Assembly (NCBI GenBank): GCA_023265625.1
Contig: JAHFST010000004.1
Coordinates: 62,001-126,000, forward strand
Source: Deltaproteobacteria bacterium
Lineage (GTDB): Bacteria; UBA10199; JACPAL01; JAHFST01
DNA length: 64,000 nucleotides
Reading direction: 5' to 3'
Below are positions 8,571 through 17,950 of the stretch, in pieces (position 1 is the stretch's first letter; every line of letters starts with the position of its first letter). The notes below the pieces were generated by a model that was given only the letters and a program-made list of their open reading frames with translations, searched no databases and had not been told where the DNA came from. The translations under genes and the position numbers were made by a program.

Positions 8571-9661
8571 TGAACCCTATTAACGCCTACGCAGACATTG
8601 CCGGCAACATTGGTTACTCCATCCACGCCCGAAACTTTTTTTCGGCCCTCAATACATTGCATCCCATCTGCCTCGTCCCCAAAGGAGGATGGCCCAGCTT
8701 GCCCGATGAGACCTTTCAAAAGATGATGGACCGGCTTTTGACGATTAACCTGAATGCCGTAGCCATCAATCTGGACTATCCGGATGCGATGTTTCGTTTT
8801 GGCGGACGCAAACGGATCGGATATACCGTCTTCGAGACGGAGGTCCTGTCCCCCCCGGCCATCCATCAGCTCAAACAACTCGACCAAGTCTGGGTCCCCA
8901 CCCAGTGGGGACGGCAAGTTTTGCTGCAAAGCGGTTTGGCGGAATCCTCAGTCCAAGTAGTACCAGAGGGCGTTGATACCAGCCTGTTCCACCCCAACAC
9001 CCTTCCCTATCCTGAACTCGGTGCGTTAAATGGTTTCCGTTTTTTATCCGTCGGCAAATGGGAGGCCCGCAAAGGCGTGCAAGAACTGCTCAGGGCCTTT
9101 GACCAGGCATTTGGCCCCAATGACTCCGTCTATTTGGTCGTTTATTTCTTGAGCGAGGTCCGGGCCTTGAAGGGAATCAATGTCCGCATGGAGATTGACC
9201 GCATGGGGCTCAAAAATCGCGACAAAATCATCATCATCGAGACACCATTGGCCGCGGGCGCCGATATGGCCAGGTTGTACCGTTCCTGCGATGCCTATGT
9301 CAGCGCCTCCAAGGCCGAGGGCTGGGGCCTCCCCATCATGGAGGCCATGGCCTCCGGTCTACCGGTCATCGCCCCGTTCTACAGCGGCCCCACCGAATAC
9401 CTCACTCCTGAAAATAGTTATCCCTTACCCATCACCGAATTAGAACCCGTCTACTGCCCGATTTTTTTCCAAAACAAGGGAGAGTTTGGCCGCTGGGCCA
9501 AGATTGACGTCCAAGCGCTGGCTGAACGGATGCGGCACCTCTTCACCCACCAGGAGGAGGCCAAGCAAACCGGTCTCCAAGCGGCGCAAGACGTGCAAAA
9601 AAATTGGACCTGGCACCGGGCGGCCGAGCAGGCCTGTCGGCATTTGAAAGAATTTCTCTGA
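8570..9661 (+). CDS. GT4-type glycosyltransferase
   Basis: The protein is 363 residues with a GT-B fold, group 1 pattern: an N-terminal acceptor half with AGNIGYSIHARNF, the inter-domain VPEGVDTSLFHP, and the donor half with FLSVGKWEARKGV and the EX7E motif in AEGWGLPIMEAMASGLPVI. It should transfer a sugar from a nucleotide donor, probably for surface polysaccharide. The acceptor is unknown. The ATG at 8570 overlaps the acpS stop; an in-frame ATG at 8555 is also possible. Confidence 0.85.
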   Translation: MNPINAYADIAGNIGYSIHARNFFSALNTLHPICLVPKGGWPSLPDETFQKMMDRLLTINLNAVAINLDYPDAMFRFGGRKRIGYTVFETEVLSPPAIHQLKQLDQVWVPTQWGRQVLLQSGLAESSVQVVPEGVDTSLFHPNTLPYPELGALNGFRFLSVGKWEARKGVQELLRAFDQAFGPNDSVYLVVYFLSEVRALKGINVRMEIDRMGLKNRDKIIIIETPLAAGADMARLYRSCDAYVSASKAEGWGLPIMEAMASGLPVIAPFYSGPTEYLTPENSYPLPITELEPVYCPIFFQNKGEFGRWAKIDVQALAERMRHLFTHQEEAKQTGLQAAQDVQKNWTWHRAAEQACRHLKEFL

Positions 9662-9681
9662 GCAAGGAACTCTTCTGCTGA

Positions 9682-10011
9682 TTAAGACATCCCCAACTGC
9701 AGTTTCGCCGCCTCGGTCATCATGTCTTTGGTCCACGTCGGCTCCCAGACTAATTCAACCTTGGCGCTGGAGACACCTGAGACTCCCTTGACCTTGTTTT
9801 CCACTTCTGGCGGGAGGGAGCCGGCGACGGGGCACATGGGAGACGTGAGGGTCATGCGGATATGGACGTCATTATTTTGGGGCTCAATATTCACATCGTA
9901 AATCAGGCCCAGTTCGTAGATATTGACGGGGATCTCAGGGTCGTAGCAAGTCTTCAAGGTGTCGACGATCCGCTCGTACAAGGTTTTCTCAATGGGCGCA
10001 GTGGTGTCCAT
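9682..10011 (-). CDS. sufT: SufT, MIP18/DUF59 family Fe-S assembly factor
   Basis: A 109-residue DUF59 protein with the defining DPEIPVNIYELGLIYDV and TSPMCPVAGSLPPEV (conserved Cys). SufT proteins help in maturation of Fe-S proteins. It is the last gene of the suf operon and its start overlaps the end of sufU by 23 bases, which supports shared transcription and function. Confidence 0.9.
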   Translation of the reverse strand: MDTTAPIEKTLYERIVDTLKTCYDPEIPVNIYELGLIYDVNIEPQNNDVHIRMTLTSPMCPVAGSLPPEVENKVKGVSGVSSAKVELVWEPTWTKDMMTEAAKLQLGMS

Positions 10012-10543
10012 CGGGGCCCTCCTTTTCGAATGTCTCTTTCAATTTTCCCTCCTCCAGGCTGTGATCCTCCTGCTCGGTGGAAACCATGTCGCCTTTTCCC
10101 GCAAGGGCCGCACGCAATGTATGCCAACCCAAGATCGCGCATTTGACCCGCGACGGGAACTCACACACGCCGGAAAAAACGGCCAACTTACCCAACTCCG
10201 GTGGCACCGGGGCATGGGGCTTGCCCGTGATCATGCCATGAAACTTTTCAAACAGGTCATCCACCTCAGCGCGGCGCTTGCCCTTCACCATCATCGTCAT
10301 GATCGAGTTGGAAGATTTCGAGATGGCACAGCCGGAGCCCTGAAACCCAATGTCTTTGACCAAATCACCGTCCAGCACCGCGTACACATTCACCTTGTCC
10401 CCGCACAGCGGATTGAATCCCTCGGCGCTGCAATTCGTGCCGATCGGTTTTAAAAAGTTTCGCGGCTTTTTGTTGTGGTCCAAGATCACCTCTTGGTAAA
10501 GATCCTTCAATTCCGCATTCACTTTTTCATCGTGTTTATTCAT
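9989..10543 (-). CDS. sufU: SufU, Fe-S assembly / sulfur acceptor protein
   Basis: The 184-residue IscU-fold protein keeps the three cysteines that bind zinc in SufU or a cluster in IscU (NPLCGDKVNVY, GSGCAISKSSNSIM, PSRVKCAILGW) and the Asp after the first. The insertion between the second and third Cys is of the SufU type, consistent with accepting persulfide from SufS. It has a longer C-terminal tail than usual (from about residue 145, acidic and basic, ending DGHHCAH). The start touches the sufS stop. Confidence 0.93.
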   Translation of the reverse strand: MNKHDEKVNAELKDLYQEVILDHNKKPRNFLKPIGTNCSAEGFNPLCGDKVNVYAVLDGDLVKDIGFQGSGCAISKSSNSIMTMMVKGKRRAEVDDLFEKFHGMITGKPHAPVPPELGKLAVFSGVCEFPSRVKCAILGWHTLRAALAGKGDMVSTEQEDHSLEEGKLKETFEKEGPDGHHCAH

Positions 10544-11793
10544 CAGGAAAAAACCTCCTGCGCCTTACGAATCGCCCTCACCAAGACATCCACTTCTTCT
10601 TTCGTATTGTAAAAAGCCAACGAGGCCCGGGCCGTGGCGGGCACCTGGAATCGTTCCATCAAGGGCATGGCACAGTGATGGCCCGTCCGGATCGCGATCC
10701 CCTCCTGATCCAAGATCGTGCCAATGTCGTGGGGATGCACACCCTCCAACGCAAACGAAATGACGGCCGCCTTGTCACGAGCCGTCCCGATAATGGTCAA
10801 CCCGGGAATAGCCACTAAGGCATCCGTGGCATAATGCAACAAACCCTGTTCGTATTGCGCGGCCTGTTCCAAACCGAGCTGATTCAAATAATCAATCGCC
10901 GCGCCCAACCCAATCAGGGCCGCGATCGGAGGCGTCCCGGCCTCAAACTTGTAGGGGATCACATTGTAAGTGCTCTTGGCAAAACTCACCGCCTGGATCA
11001 TGTCCCCGCCCCCTTGATAGGGAGGCATCGCCTCGAGGGTGGCCGCCTTGCCATACAAGATCCCCACCCCGGTCGGGCCAAATAATTTATGACCGGAGAA
11101 GGCATAGAAATCACAATCCAAGTCTTGCACATCAACAGCCAGGTGCGGCACCGCCTGGGCCCCATCCACTAAGACGGGCACGTTCAATCGATGCGCGGCT
11201 GCAATCATCCGCTTGACGGGATTGATGGTGCCCAGGGCATTGGAGACGTGCGTAATGGAGACAAAACGGGTCTTGGCATTCAGGAGTTTTTCATACTCCG
11301 CCTCGATCAATTCTCCGCGGTCATTGACGGGGATCACCCGCAACACCGCCCCGGTCGCCTCGCAAATCAACTGCCACGGCACGATATTGGAGTGATGCTC
11401 CAGGACCGAGATGAGGATCTCGTCACCCTGCTTAAAATTTTTTCTCCCATAGGCACTGGCCACCAGATTGATCGCATCGGTCGTGCCGCGCGTCACCACA
11501 ATCTCACGGGCCTCCCGGGCATTGATAAAATGCTGCACCTTGATCCGGGCGGCTTCGTAGAGCTCGGTGGCGCGCTCGCTCAGCTTATGGATGCCGCGAT
11601 GAATGTTGGCGTTATCGTGTTGGTAATAATGCTCCAGGGCGGTGATCACCTGCTGCGGCTTCTGACTCGTCGCGGCACTGTCCAGATACACCAAGGGTTT
11701 GCCATGGACTAATTGATGCAGGGCGGGAAATTGCTTGCGCACGGCCTCCACGTCAAAAATAGTCTCTGGCAGAGGCTGACGCATCGTCTTCAT
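10543..11793 (-). CDS. sufS: cysteine desulfurase SufS
   Basis: A 416-residue PLP enzyme of the class V aminotransferase fold that removes sulfur from cysteine as an enzyme persulfide. PLP-binding Lys lies in [17 protein letters not shown], the N-terminal [13 protein letters not shown] is typical, and the catalytic Cys is in [13 protein letters not shown] chose the ATG at 11793, which has GGAGG upstream and forms an ATGA overlap with sufD, over a longer frame starting at 11838 inside sufD. Confidence 0.95.
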   Translation of the reverse strand: MKTMRQPLPETIFDVEAVRKQFPALHQLVHGKPLVYLDSAATSQKPQQVITALEHYYQHDNANIHRGIHKLSERATELYEAARIKVQHFINAREAREIVVTRGTTDAINLVASAYGRKNFKQGDEILISVLEHHSNIVPWQLICEATGAVLRVIPVNDRGELIEAEYEKLLNAKTRFVSITHVSNALGTINPVKRMIAAAHRLNVPVLVDGAQAVPHLAVDVQDLDCDFYAFSGHKLFGPTGVGILYGKAATLEAMPPYQGGGDMIQAVSFAKSTYNVIPYKFEAGTPPIAALIGLGAAIDYLNQLGLEQAAQYEQGLLHYATDALVAIPGLTIIGTARDKAAVISFALEGVHPHDIGTILDQEGIAIRTGHHCAMPLMERFQVPATARASLAFYNTKEEVDVLVRAIRKAQEVFS

Positions 11794-13109
11794 GCCGCCT
11801 CCAACTTTCCCTGGCCCGCCAAGCGGACAAAGAGCCATTCTTTCAAGCGGTTCCGCAAGGTTTCCACCTTGATGGAATCCACCACATCACTGGCAAACGC
11901 ATAAGTCAGCAAACCCTTCGCCTCCGGCTCACCGAGGCCGCGCGAACGCAGGTAAAAAAGTTGCTGTTCATCCAGGCGCCCAATCGTGGCCCCATGGTTG
12001 CATTTCACATCGTTGGCATAAATTTCCAACACCGGTTTCGTGTTCACTTGCGCCTCGTCGGACAAGACCAAATTTTTGTTGGACTGACGGGCGCTGGTCT
12101 TTTGCGCATCCGGACGGACGATGATCCGCCCATTAAACACCCCCGTGGCCTGATCGCTCAAAATCCCCTTGTAAAGTTCCCGACTCGTCCCATGCGGGCA
12201 GGCGTGATCAATACTGGTCTGGCTGTCAACATGTTGTTGTCCACCCACCAAATACAGGCCATTGAGGGTGGTATCACAGCCCTGATCGCTCAAGACGGTC
12301 GTGACATCGTTCCGGCTTAACTTTCCGCCCAAGGTAATCGCGTGAGAAGAAAAATGGCAGTCGCGTCCCTGGCGCACTTGGAGGGAACCCAGGTGAAACG
12401 CGAGCTTCCCCTCCTGTTGAATCTTGTAATGGTCAATGTGCGACCCGGCGCCACCCACCATCTCGGTCACGGCATTTGTTAAATAGGGGTCGCGTGCAAC
12501 GCCGACATAGCGTTCCACCACCGTGACTTGGGCCTCATCCCCCACCACGATCAAATTTCTCGGGTAAGACACACCGGCGATCCCCGCCCCATCGAGACTG
12601 GAAACGTAGATCAATTCCAGCGGCTGGGCCAACGCCAACCCTTTGGGAATATAAACAAAGGCCCCATCATGGAGGAAGGCGGTATTGAGCGCCACCAACG
12701 ACTGATCCTGGTACGGGGCATAATGTGTGAGTGATTCCTCGAGCAATTTGGGATGAGACACAATCATGTCGGACAAATTTCCAAAAATCACCCCATCGGG
12801 GAGTCCCTTCGCCAAAGACAGTTCGGAGGCGTAATGCCCGTTCACAAAGACGAGCCGCTGGGCCGCGATCGTATCGCCCATCAATTCCGCCAACTGGACG
12901 GTCTTGATGACACCGGGGCTGGAAAAATCGACGGATTTAAATGCAGTCTGTTGAATCGGATCCAAATTGGTGTACCGCCACGCCTCTTGCTGACGATTCG
13001 GAAACCCTAACGCGGCAAATCGATCCAGGGCGCTTCGACGAATGTCCCGCAACCAACCAGGTTCGTTGCCATAATCTTTGACAAACTGCTGGAGAAACCC
13101 TTCACTCAT
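11790..13109 (-). CDS. sufD: Fe-S assembly protein SufD
   Basis: A 439-residue SufB/D family beta-helix protein that pairs with SufB and SufC in the SufBC2D scaffold. Visible family features are [18 protein letters not shown], the repeated beta-helix core, [30 protein letters not shown] and the C-terminal [17 protein letters not shown]. It overlaps sufC upstream by 4 bases (ATGA) and sufS downstream by 4. The [10 protein letters not shown] Cys/His segment faces SufB in known complexes. Confidence 0.95.
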   Translation of the reverse strand: MSEGFLQQFVKDYGNEPGWLRDIRRSALDRFAALGFPNRQQEAWRYTNLDPIQQTAFKSVDFSSPGVIKTVQLAELMGDTIAAQRLVFVNGHYASELSLAKGLPDGVIFGNLSDMIVSHPKLLEESLTHYAPYQDQSLVALNTAFLHDGAFVYIPKGLALAQPLELIYVSSLDGAGIAGVSYPRNLIVVGDEAQVTVVERYVGVARDPYLTNAVTEMVGGAGSHIDHYKIQQEGKLAFHLGSLQVRQGRDCHFSSHAITLGGKLSRNDVTTVLSDQGCDTTLNGLYLVGGQQHVDSQTSIDHACPHGTSRELYKGILSDQATGVFNGRIIVRPDAQKTSARQSNKNLVLSDEAQVNTKPVLEIYANDVKCNHGATIGRLDEQQLFYLRSRGLGEPEAKGLLTYAFASDVVDSIKVETLRNRLKEWLFVRLAGQGKLEAA

Positions 13110-13867
13110 AAATTGGCCGCATCCTTTTCCAACCAGGCATACCCCTGTTCTTCCAACTTGAACGCCAGGCTCTTGTCCCCTGATTTGACAATCTGACCAT
13201 CCGCCAAGACATGGACGAAGTCCGGCACAATGTAATCCAGCAGGCGCTGGTAGTGAGTCACCAAAATTATCGCCCGATCCGGAGCACGCAGGGCGTTGAC
13301 GCCCTTGGAAACAATGCGAAGCGCATCAATGTCGAGGCCGGAATCCGTCTCGTCCAACAGGGCGAGTCTGGGCTCCAAGACCGACATCTGAAAGATCTCG
13401 TTGCGCTTCTTCTCACCGCCCGAAAAACCTTCATTGACCGCACGATTCAACAAACTCTCATCCATCTCCAGCAATTTCATCTGCTGCCGGGCCAAGCCCA
13501 AAAATTCCAGGGCATCCAACTCTTCCAGACCGCGATGTTTTCGGATCTCATTCAAGGCGGTGCGCAGAAAATAGGAGTTGCCCACCCCCGGGATTTCGAC
13601 CGGGTATTGAAACGCCAAAAAGATCCCCTCGCGGGCCCGCATCTCCGGGGCCATTTCCAACAAATTTTTCCCCTGATAAATGACCTCGCCGCTCGTCACT
13701 TGGTAATTTTCCCGCCCGGCCAACACATGCGCCAAGGTGCTTTTGCCCGAACCATTGGGCCCCATGATGGCATGCACCTCGCCGGCTCGCACCGTGAGGT
13801 TCAAGCCTTTCAGGATCTCTTCGTTGCCAATCTTGGCGTGTAGATTTTTGATTTCTAGTAGATTCAT
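13106..13867 (-). CDS. sufC: Fe-S assembly ATPase SufC
   Basis: A 253-residue soluble ABC ATPase. It shows Walker A GPNGSGKST, signature FSGGEKKRNEI and Walker B LALLDETDSGLDIDAL, the SufC-specific form. It drives conformational change in the SufBC2D scaffold. It lies between sufB and sufD in the operon and is separated from sufB by 58 bases that hold repeat A3. Confidence 0.97.
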   Translation of the reverse strand: MNLLEIKNLHAKIGNEEILKGLNLTVRAGEVHAIMGPNGSGKSTLAHVLAGRENYQVTSGEVIYQGKNLLEMAPEMRAREGIFLAFQYPVEIPGVGNSYFLRTALNEIRKHRGLEELDALEFLGLARQQMKLLEMDESLLNRAVNEGFSGGEKKRNEIFQMSVLEPRLALLDETDSGLDIDALRIVSKGVNALRAPDRAIILVTHYQRLLDYIVPDFVHVLADGQIVKSGDKSLAFKLEEQGYAWLEKDAANL

Positions 13868-13882
13868 AGATCACCTTTCACG

Positions 13883-13925
13883 TGTAAGGGTTCCCCGTAA
13901 GGGTTCAAAATTTTGAACCCCTACA
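13883..13925. repeat. TGTAGGGG-type repeat, copy A3
   Basis: Starts TGTAAGGG and ends AACCCCTACA, containing the perfect palindrome GGTTCAAAATTTTGAACC. On the minus strand the sufB stop TGA is followed at once by TGTAGGGG, so the element abuts the stop codon. It fills the sufB-sufC gap. Confidence 0.85.
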
Positions 13926-15365
13926 TCAACCCACACTCCCCTCTAAACTCACATTCAACAATTTCTGCGCCTCGACGGCGAATTCCATCGGAAGCTCGCG
14001 AAACACCTGTTTGCAAAAACCGTTGACGATCAACGAAACCGCATCCTCGGCGGCAAGACCGCGTTGTTGGCAATAAAACAACTGATCCTCGCCAATCTTC
14101 GAGGTTGAGGCCTCATGCTCCATTTGCGAGGAACTGTTCTTCACCTCGACGTAGGGAAACGTATGCGCCCCGCACTTGTCTCCCAACAGCAACGAATCAC
14201 ACTGCGAATAATTGCGCGCCCCGGTGGCCCCCTTCTGGATCTTCACCATCCCGCGATAGGTGTTCTGGCCGCGCCCCGCTGAAATGCCCTTGGAGACAAT
14301 GGTGCTGCGGGTGTTTTTCCCAATATGGATCATCTTTGTGCCCGTATCCGCCTGTTGATAATTATTCACAACGGCCACCGAGTAAAATTCTCCCACTGAA
14401 TTGTCCCCCAACAAAATACAGCTCGGGTACTTCCAGGTGATGGCCGAACCGGTCTCCACCTGAGTCCAGGATATTTTTGAATTAATCCCCGCGCACTTGC
14501 CGCGCTTGGTGACAAAGTTGTAGATCCCGCCCTTGCCCTCTTTGTCGCCCGGATACCAATTTTGCACGGTGGAATATTTGATCTGCGCGTTATCCAAGGC
14601 CACCAGTTCCACCACCGCCGCGTGCAATTGGTTGGTGTCACGCATCGGGGCCGTGCATCCCTCCAGATAGCTGACGTAGCTACCTTCATCCGCAATGATC
14701 AAGGTTCGCTCAAATTGCCCCGTATTCATGGCGTTGATGCGAAAATAAGTGGACAATTCCATCGGGCAACGCACCCCCTTGGGGATGTAACAAAAAGACC
14801 CGTCGCTAAAGACCGCGGAATTGAGGGCCGCAAAAAAATTATCCCCCACCGGGACGACGGAACCCAAATATTTCTTCACCAATTCCGGATGATTGAGCAC
14901 CGCCTCTGAGAAGGAACAAAAAATAATCCCCAACTCGCCCAACTTCGCCTTGAAGGTCGTGGCCACCGAGACACTGTCAAAAACCGCATCAATCGCCACC
15001 CCGGTGAGGCGTTCCTGCTCCTGCAACGATATGCCCAACTTGTTAAAGGTCGCCAACACCTCCGGATCGACCTCCGACAAACTCTTCGGCCCCGGTTGTT
15101 TCGCCTTGGGCGCCGAATAGTAAATAATGTCTTGGTAATCAATTTTTGGATAATGCACATTGGGCCAAGTGGGCTCCGTCAGGGTCAGCCAATGCCGATA
15201 GGCCTTCAAGCGCCACTCCAACATAAAGGCCGGTTCATTCTTCTTGGAGGAAATCAGTCGGACAATATCCTCGTTCAACCCATAAGGCGCAACATCGGAT
15301 TCGACATCCGTCACGAAACCGTATTTGTAATCCTGCGTCGCCAAACTCTCGATAGATGCTGTCAT
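13926..15365 (-). CDS. sufB: Fe-S scaffold protein SufB
   Basis: This 479-residue protein is the scaffold on which SufBC2D builds clusters. Family marks include the N-terminal [73 protein letters not shown], the core Cys-bearing [20 protein letters not shown], and near the C-terminus [29 protein letters not shown] ribosome binding site lies before the ATG. It is the first structural gene after the regulator. Confidence 0.97.
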   Translation of the reverse strand: MTASIESLATQDYKYGFVTDVESDVAPYGLNEDIVRLISSKKNEPAFMLEWRLKAYRHWLTLTEPTWPNVHYPKIDYQDIIYYSAPKAKQPGPKSLSEVDPEVLATFNKLGISLQEQERLTGVAIDAVFDSVSVATTFKAKLGELGIIFCSFSEAVLNHPELVKKYLGSVVPVGDNFFAALNSAVFSDGSFCYIPKGVRCPMELSTYFRINAMNTGQFERTLIIADEGSYVSYLEGCTAPMRDTNQLHAAVVELVALDNAQIKYSTVQNWYPGDKEGKGGIYNFVTKRGKCAGINSKISWTQVETGSAITWKYPSCILLGDNSVGEFYSVAVVNNYQQADTGTKMIHIGKNTRSTIVSKGISAGRGQNTYRGMVKIQKGATGARNYSQCDSLLLGDKCGAHTFPYVEVKNSSSQMEHEASTSKIGEDQLFYCQQRGLAAEDAVSLIVNGFCKQVFRELPMEFAVEAQKLLNVSLEGSVG

Positions 15366-15382
15366 AAAAATGTCCCTTTCAT

Positions 15383-15470
15383 AACTCCCCCCAACCCCCC
15401 TCTTACCTTAAGAGGGGGGAATGCTGCTGTGGTCTCCCCCTCTTAGAATAAGAGGGGGTCGGGGGGTGTT
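15383..15470. repeat. C/T-rich double-hairpin repeat, copy B2
   Basis: It begins AACTCCCCCCAACCCCCCTC and ends GTCGGGGGGTGTT, with the inner hairpins CTTACCTTAAGAGGGGGG and CCCCCTCTTAGAATAAGAGG. It fills the rrf2-sufB gap. On the minus strand the rrf2 stop TAA overlaps the repeat end, exactly as in ettA and copy B1. Confidence 0.9.
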
Positions 15471-15909
15471 ATCCGATCAATGCTTCCCCACTCTTACCCG
15501 CCAAATCCGCCAAACTGGTCTGGACCAATAAAGTCTGAATCTTATTATTCAACTCATAAAACGGATCCTTGATCAGGCACCCATCCCATTGAGGACAGGT
15601 AATTTTCTGCGCCCGAAAACATTCGGCCAGGGCCACCGGCCCGTCAAAAATCTGCACCACATCCGCCACCGAGATATCATGGGGTCGTTTCGTCAAGACA
15701 TAGCCCCCCTTGGTCCCATGCACCGACTTGACCAGGCCCCGCCCCGCCAACTTTTGTAACACCTTCGCCAACAACGGGTAGGGGATATGGTAAAGGTCCG
15801 AAATCTCCCGGGCACTGGTGATCAGAACCTGGGGATGCTGATATTCCTTCCGGACCATGTGCTCAATGGCCAACAGGGCATACTCGGTCTTACGGTTGAA
15901 ATGCAGCAT
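15469..15909 (-). CDS. Rrf2-family Fe-S sensing regulator of the suf operon
   Basis: The product is 146 residues: a winged helix at residues 1-75 (LHFNRKTEYALLAIEHMV, VLQKLAGRGLVKSVHGTKGGYVL) and a dimer helix, with three Cys in ECFRAQKITCPQWDGCLI that match the cluster ligands of IscR/SufR-type proteins. It is the first gene of the suf operon and has an IscR type 1-like palindrome directly upstream, so autoregulation by cluster occupancy is the likely mode. The ATG at 15909, preceded by GGAGG, was chosen over a GTG at 15921 that would consume that site. Confidence 0.92.
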   Translation of the reverse strand: MLHFNRKTEYALLAIEHMVRKEYQHPQVLITSAREISDLYHIPYPLLAKVLQKLAGRGLVKSVHGTKGGYVLTKRPHDISVADVVQIFDGPVALAECFRAQKITCPQWDGCLIKDPFYELNNKIQTLLVQTSLADLAGKSGEALIG

Positions 15910-15925
15910 AGGGACCTCCACCTTT

Positions 15926-15959
15926 ATATAAGACTAATTTAGTCGTATATTGGTGTCAA
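15926..15959 (-). promoter_or_regulatory. IscR type 1-like operator and -35 element for the suf operon
   Basis: The 25-base segment 15926-15950 is centred on GACTAAATTAGTC and flanked by ATA/TAT, which fits the IscR type 1 consensus (GACT, four A/T-rich bases, AGTC) closely. A perfect TTGACA lies just upstream on the minus strand (15954-15959). No strong -10 is seen at standard spacing, so the hexamer choice is tentative, but the operator would overlap any promoter here and sits directly before the rrf2 ribosome binding site. Confidence 0.75.
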
Positions 15960-15988
15960 GGTCATATATTCTTGATTTTTGGGGGATG

Positions 15989-17578
15989 TCAAGAAGGTTT
16001 TGGCTGAATTAACCCATATTTATACAGCCACATCAAATGATACCGCACCTGGTTGGGGTCGTATTTCCCCAAAGACAAGAGGTCCTTCCCACTCCTCCCC
16101 TTGTCCACTTTTTGAAGCAACACGGCGAGGAGCGACTGATCCAATAACTCCTCCATCGCGTTGTAGACGCGCAGCCGGAGGACACCTTGCAAGGCCTCGC
16201 CTCCCTGCGGTGTGAGGCCCCAGACCATGTCATCTTGGAATAACCTGGTCGGATACTCCCGAAAGACTTGAGAATATTGGAGAGAAGTCGATGTCGACGG
16301 ATCAGCCCTGCCATCGGCCTTGGCCTGTGCGGCCAGCTCCCGCCAAAGGGTTTCATAGCGACGGATCACCTGCGACCAATCATAAGACTGGGCATCCACA
16401 CGCGCCTGTTGGGCCAAGCGGGCTCGCTGTGCCGGGTTATCCACCAACGCTAAAACACGTTTGACAAACTGGACCTGATCGGTCGCAACAGCTTGCGAGT
16501 AGTAGAGGTGATTCAACGAATCGAGCTGTAATGGCGCCAAGGTGTCCAACCGCTCGGCCGCCGCCAGCCCGAGACTGGGAATCAAATACCCATTTTGCCC
16601 CTCCACCACGATCGAACGATACCCGTCCCAATCCGAGGCCACAATTGGCAACCCCGACGCCAAGGCCTCGATCAGGGTGATCCCAAAGGTCTCTTGATAA
16701 TTATCGGACAGGGCCAGAAACAGATTGGCGGATTGATACAGCGACCGCTTTAAGGTCTCATCCGGATTGGGGATCAACAGCACCTTCCCCTGAAGACGCA
16801 GTTCGACCAGTACCGTTTGCAACATCTCCCCATAGGATTCCCCCCCCTGCGCCCCGGCGAGGAGGAGTCGTACCTCTTGTTTCGTCCCTTTCACCACCTC
16901 GCGAAAGATCAGGAGCAACGGGATCAAGTCGGCCTTGGTGTAATAAGAAAACCTCCCCAGGGAGAGCAACACCACGGCCTCGGCAGGGATACCATACTGA
17001 GTTCGGACGTTCGGCGCCGGCTTTTGCAGGTCAGAAATAGACAAACCCAGTGGAATTACTTCGCTTTTTAGTTCCTCCGTCTTCTTATTTAGTTGCTCCG
17101 TCTTACGTGCCTGCATCCGGCGAATGGCCTGTTGGGCGGTGGGGGTGGTGCAGATTAATCGATCGTAGGCCTGAGGCCCGGCCAAGAGATTCATCGTCAT
17201 CCATTCCAAGAAGGGGTCATGCCCCAGCGAATGGGTCATCCCTGTCACGGCGCAAGGCTGGGCCAACAACCGGTCGCGCAGGTAAAAACCACGGTAGAGG
17301 TTGGGGCTCAAGAGATGGATGACATCAAAAGGGTTTTGTTGGAGATAACCTTCCAAGGACAACAGCGGCACAACGTTCGGGTTCAGGGATTGAAAATGAT
17401 GTTGGACAAACTCTTGTTCGGTGCGGGAAGAGACCACGAGGGTCACCGCCATGCGCTCAGAAGACTGCAAAAGGGCACGGACAAAACCCAGGTTGGCGAT
17501 GGTACGGCCATTGATCGAACCCAGGCCCGAGTTCATCGCAATGGTGTCTGAATAAAAAAGGACCCCGATCCGCAGCAC
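15989..17578 (-). CDS. GT4-type glycosyltransferase with an extra C-terminal domain
   Basis: A 529-residue protein starting at GTG. Residues 1-420 follow GT-B group 1 form: an N-terminal GSINGRTIANLGFVRAL, HLLSPNLYRGFYLRD, VVLLSLGRFSYYTKADLIP, and the EX7E motif in NYQETFGITLIEALASGLPIVASD. The last ~110 residues (from FREYPTRLFQDDMVWGLTPQ) are not part of a standard glycosyltransferase. Their end, SGKDLLSLGKYDPNQVRYHL then MWLYKYGLIQ, reads like a winged helix. Substrate unknown. It is convergent with nothing and upstream of the TA cluster on the other strand. Confidence 0.8.
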   Translation of the reverse strand: MLRIGVLFYSDTIAMNSGLGSINGRTIANLGFVRALLQSSERMAVTLVVSSRTEQEFVQHHFQSLNPNVVPLLSLEGYLQQNPFDVIHLLSPNLYRGFYLRDRLLAQPCAVTGMTHSLGHDPFLEWMTMNLLAGPQAYDRLICTTPTAQQAIRRMQARKTEQLNKKTEELKSEVIPLGLSISDLQKPAPNVRTQYGIPAEAVVLLSLGRFSYYTKADLIPLLLIFREVVKGTKQEVRLLLAGAQGGESYGEMLQTVLVELRLQGKVLLIPNPDETLKRSLYQSANLFLALSDNYQETFGITLIEALASGLPIVASDWDGYRSIVVEGQNGYLIPSLGLAAAERLDTLAPLQLDSLNHLYYSQAVATDQVQFVKRVLALVDNPAQRARLAQQARVDAQSYDWSQVIRRYETLWRELAAQAKADGRADPSTSTSLQYSQVFREYPTRLFQDDMVWGLTPQGGEALQGVLRLRVYNAMEELLDQSLLAVLLQKVDKGRSGKDLLSLGKYDPNQVRYHLMWLYKYGLIQPKPS

Positions 17579-17613
17579 GAGGGCAATCTAGAAGAATTGG
17601 ACCGGAAAGCGCA

Positions 17614-17632
17614 ATCAAAATCCCAGCAAGAA
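17614..17632. repeat. left copy of a 19-base direct repeat flanking hicAB
   Basis: ATCAAAATCCCAGCAAGAA occurs here and again at 18387-18405, where it is the end of the mazF-like gene. The two copies enclose the first hicAB module. Confidence 0.8.
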
Positions 17633-17719
17633 AATATTATCTCGCACGCAACTCGAGACCATTGTCCCACCGAAAAGATCGCCATCGGCATGGGCAAAAT
17701 ACCACCCATCACAAAGGGC

Positions 17720-17747
17720 TTTACTGACCAATTATAGTTGGTATAAT
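17720..17747 (+). promoter_or_regulatory. promoter and possible operator of the first hicAB module
   Basis: A perfect -10 TATAAT at 17742-17747 and a weak -35 TTTACT at 17720-17725, 16 bases apart. CCAATTATAGTTGG between them is a short imperfect palindrome that could bind HicB. An AGGAGA ribosome binding site follows before the hicA ATG. Confidence 0.6.
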
Positions 17748-17758
17748 AGGAGAGACAC

Positions 17759-17950
17759 ATGCCACTCAGTGGCGGGGAAATGGTTCGGCTCTACGAGCAG
17801 CATGGTTGGATCGTCTTGCGACAGCGGGGCAGTCATGTCCAGATGGGAAAATCCCAAGAACGGGAGACGATCCCCATGCATAGTGAATTGGGTAAAGGCA
17901 TAGAAAGTAAGTTATTGAAGCGATTAGGCCTCAGGAAAGGGCAACGATGA
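17759..17950 (+). CDS. hicA: HicA-family toxin
   Basis: A 63-residue double-stranded-RNA-binding-fold mRNA interferase. It shows the family pattern: MVRLYEQHGWIVLRQRGSHVQMGK with the catalytic His in GSH, then TIPMHSELGKGIESKLLKRLGL. Its end overlaps the start of the HicB gene by 4 bases, the usual toxin-first order. Confidence 0.9.
   Translation: MPLSGGEMVRLYEQHGWIVLRQRGSHVQMGKSQERETIPMHSELGKGIESKLLKRLGLRKGQR

Noticed and set aside
9959-10453. A 164-residue plus-strand ORF opposite sufU
   Set aside because: It is the antisense shadow of the well-supported sufU gene.
17533-17760. A 75-residue minus-strand ORF before the glycosyltransferase
   Set aside because: It overlaps the glycosyltransferase start and the hicAB promoter and its sequence has no coherent domain; part of it is the mazF-end repeat.
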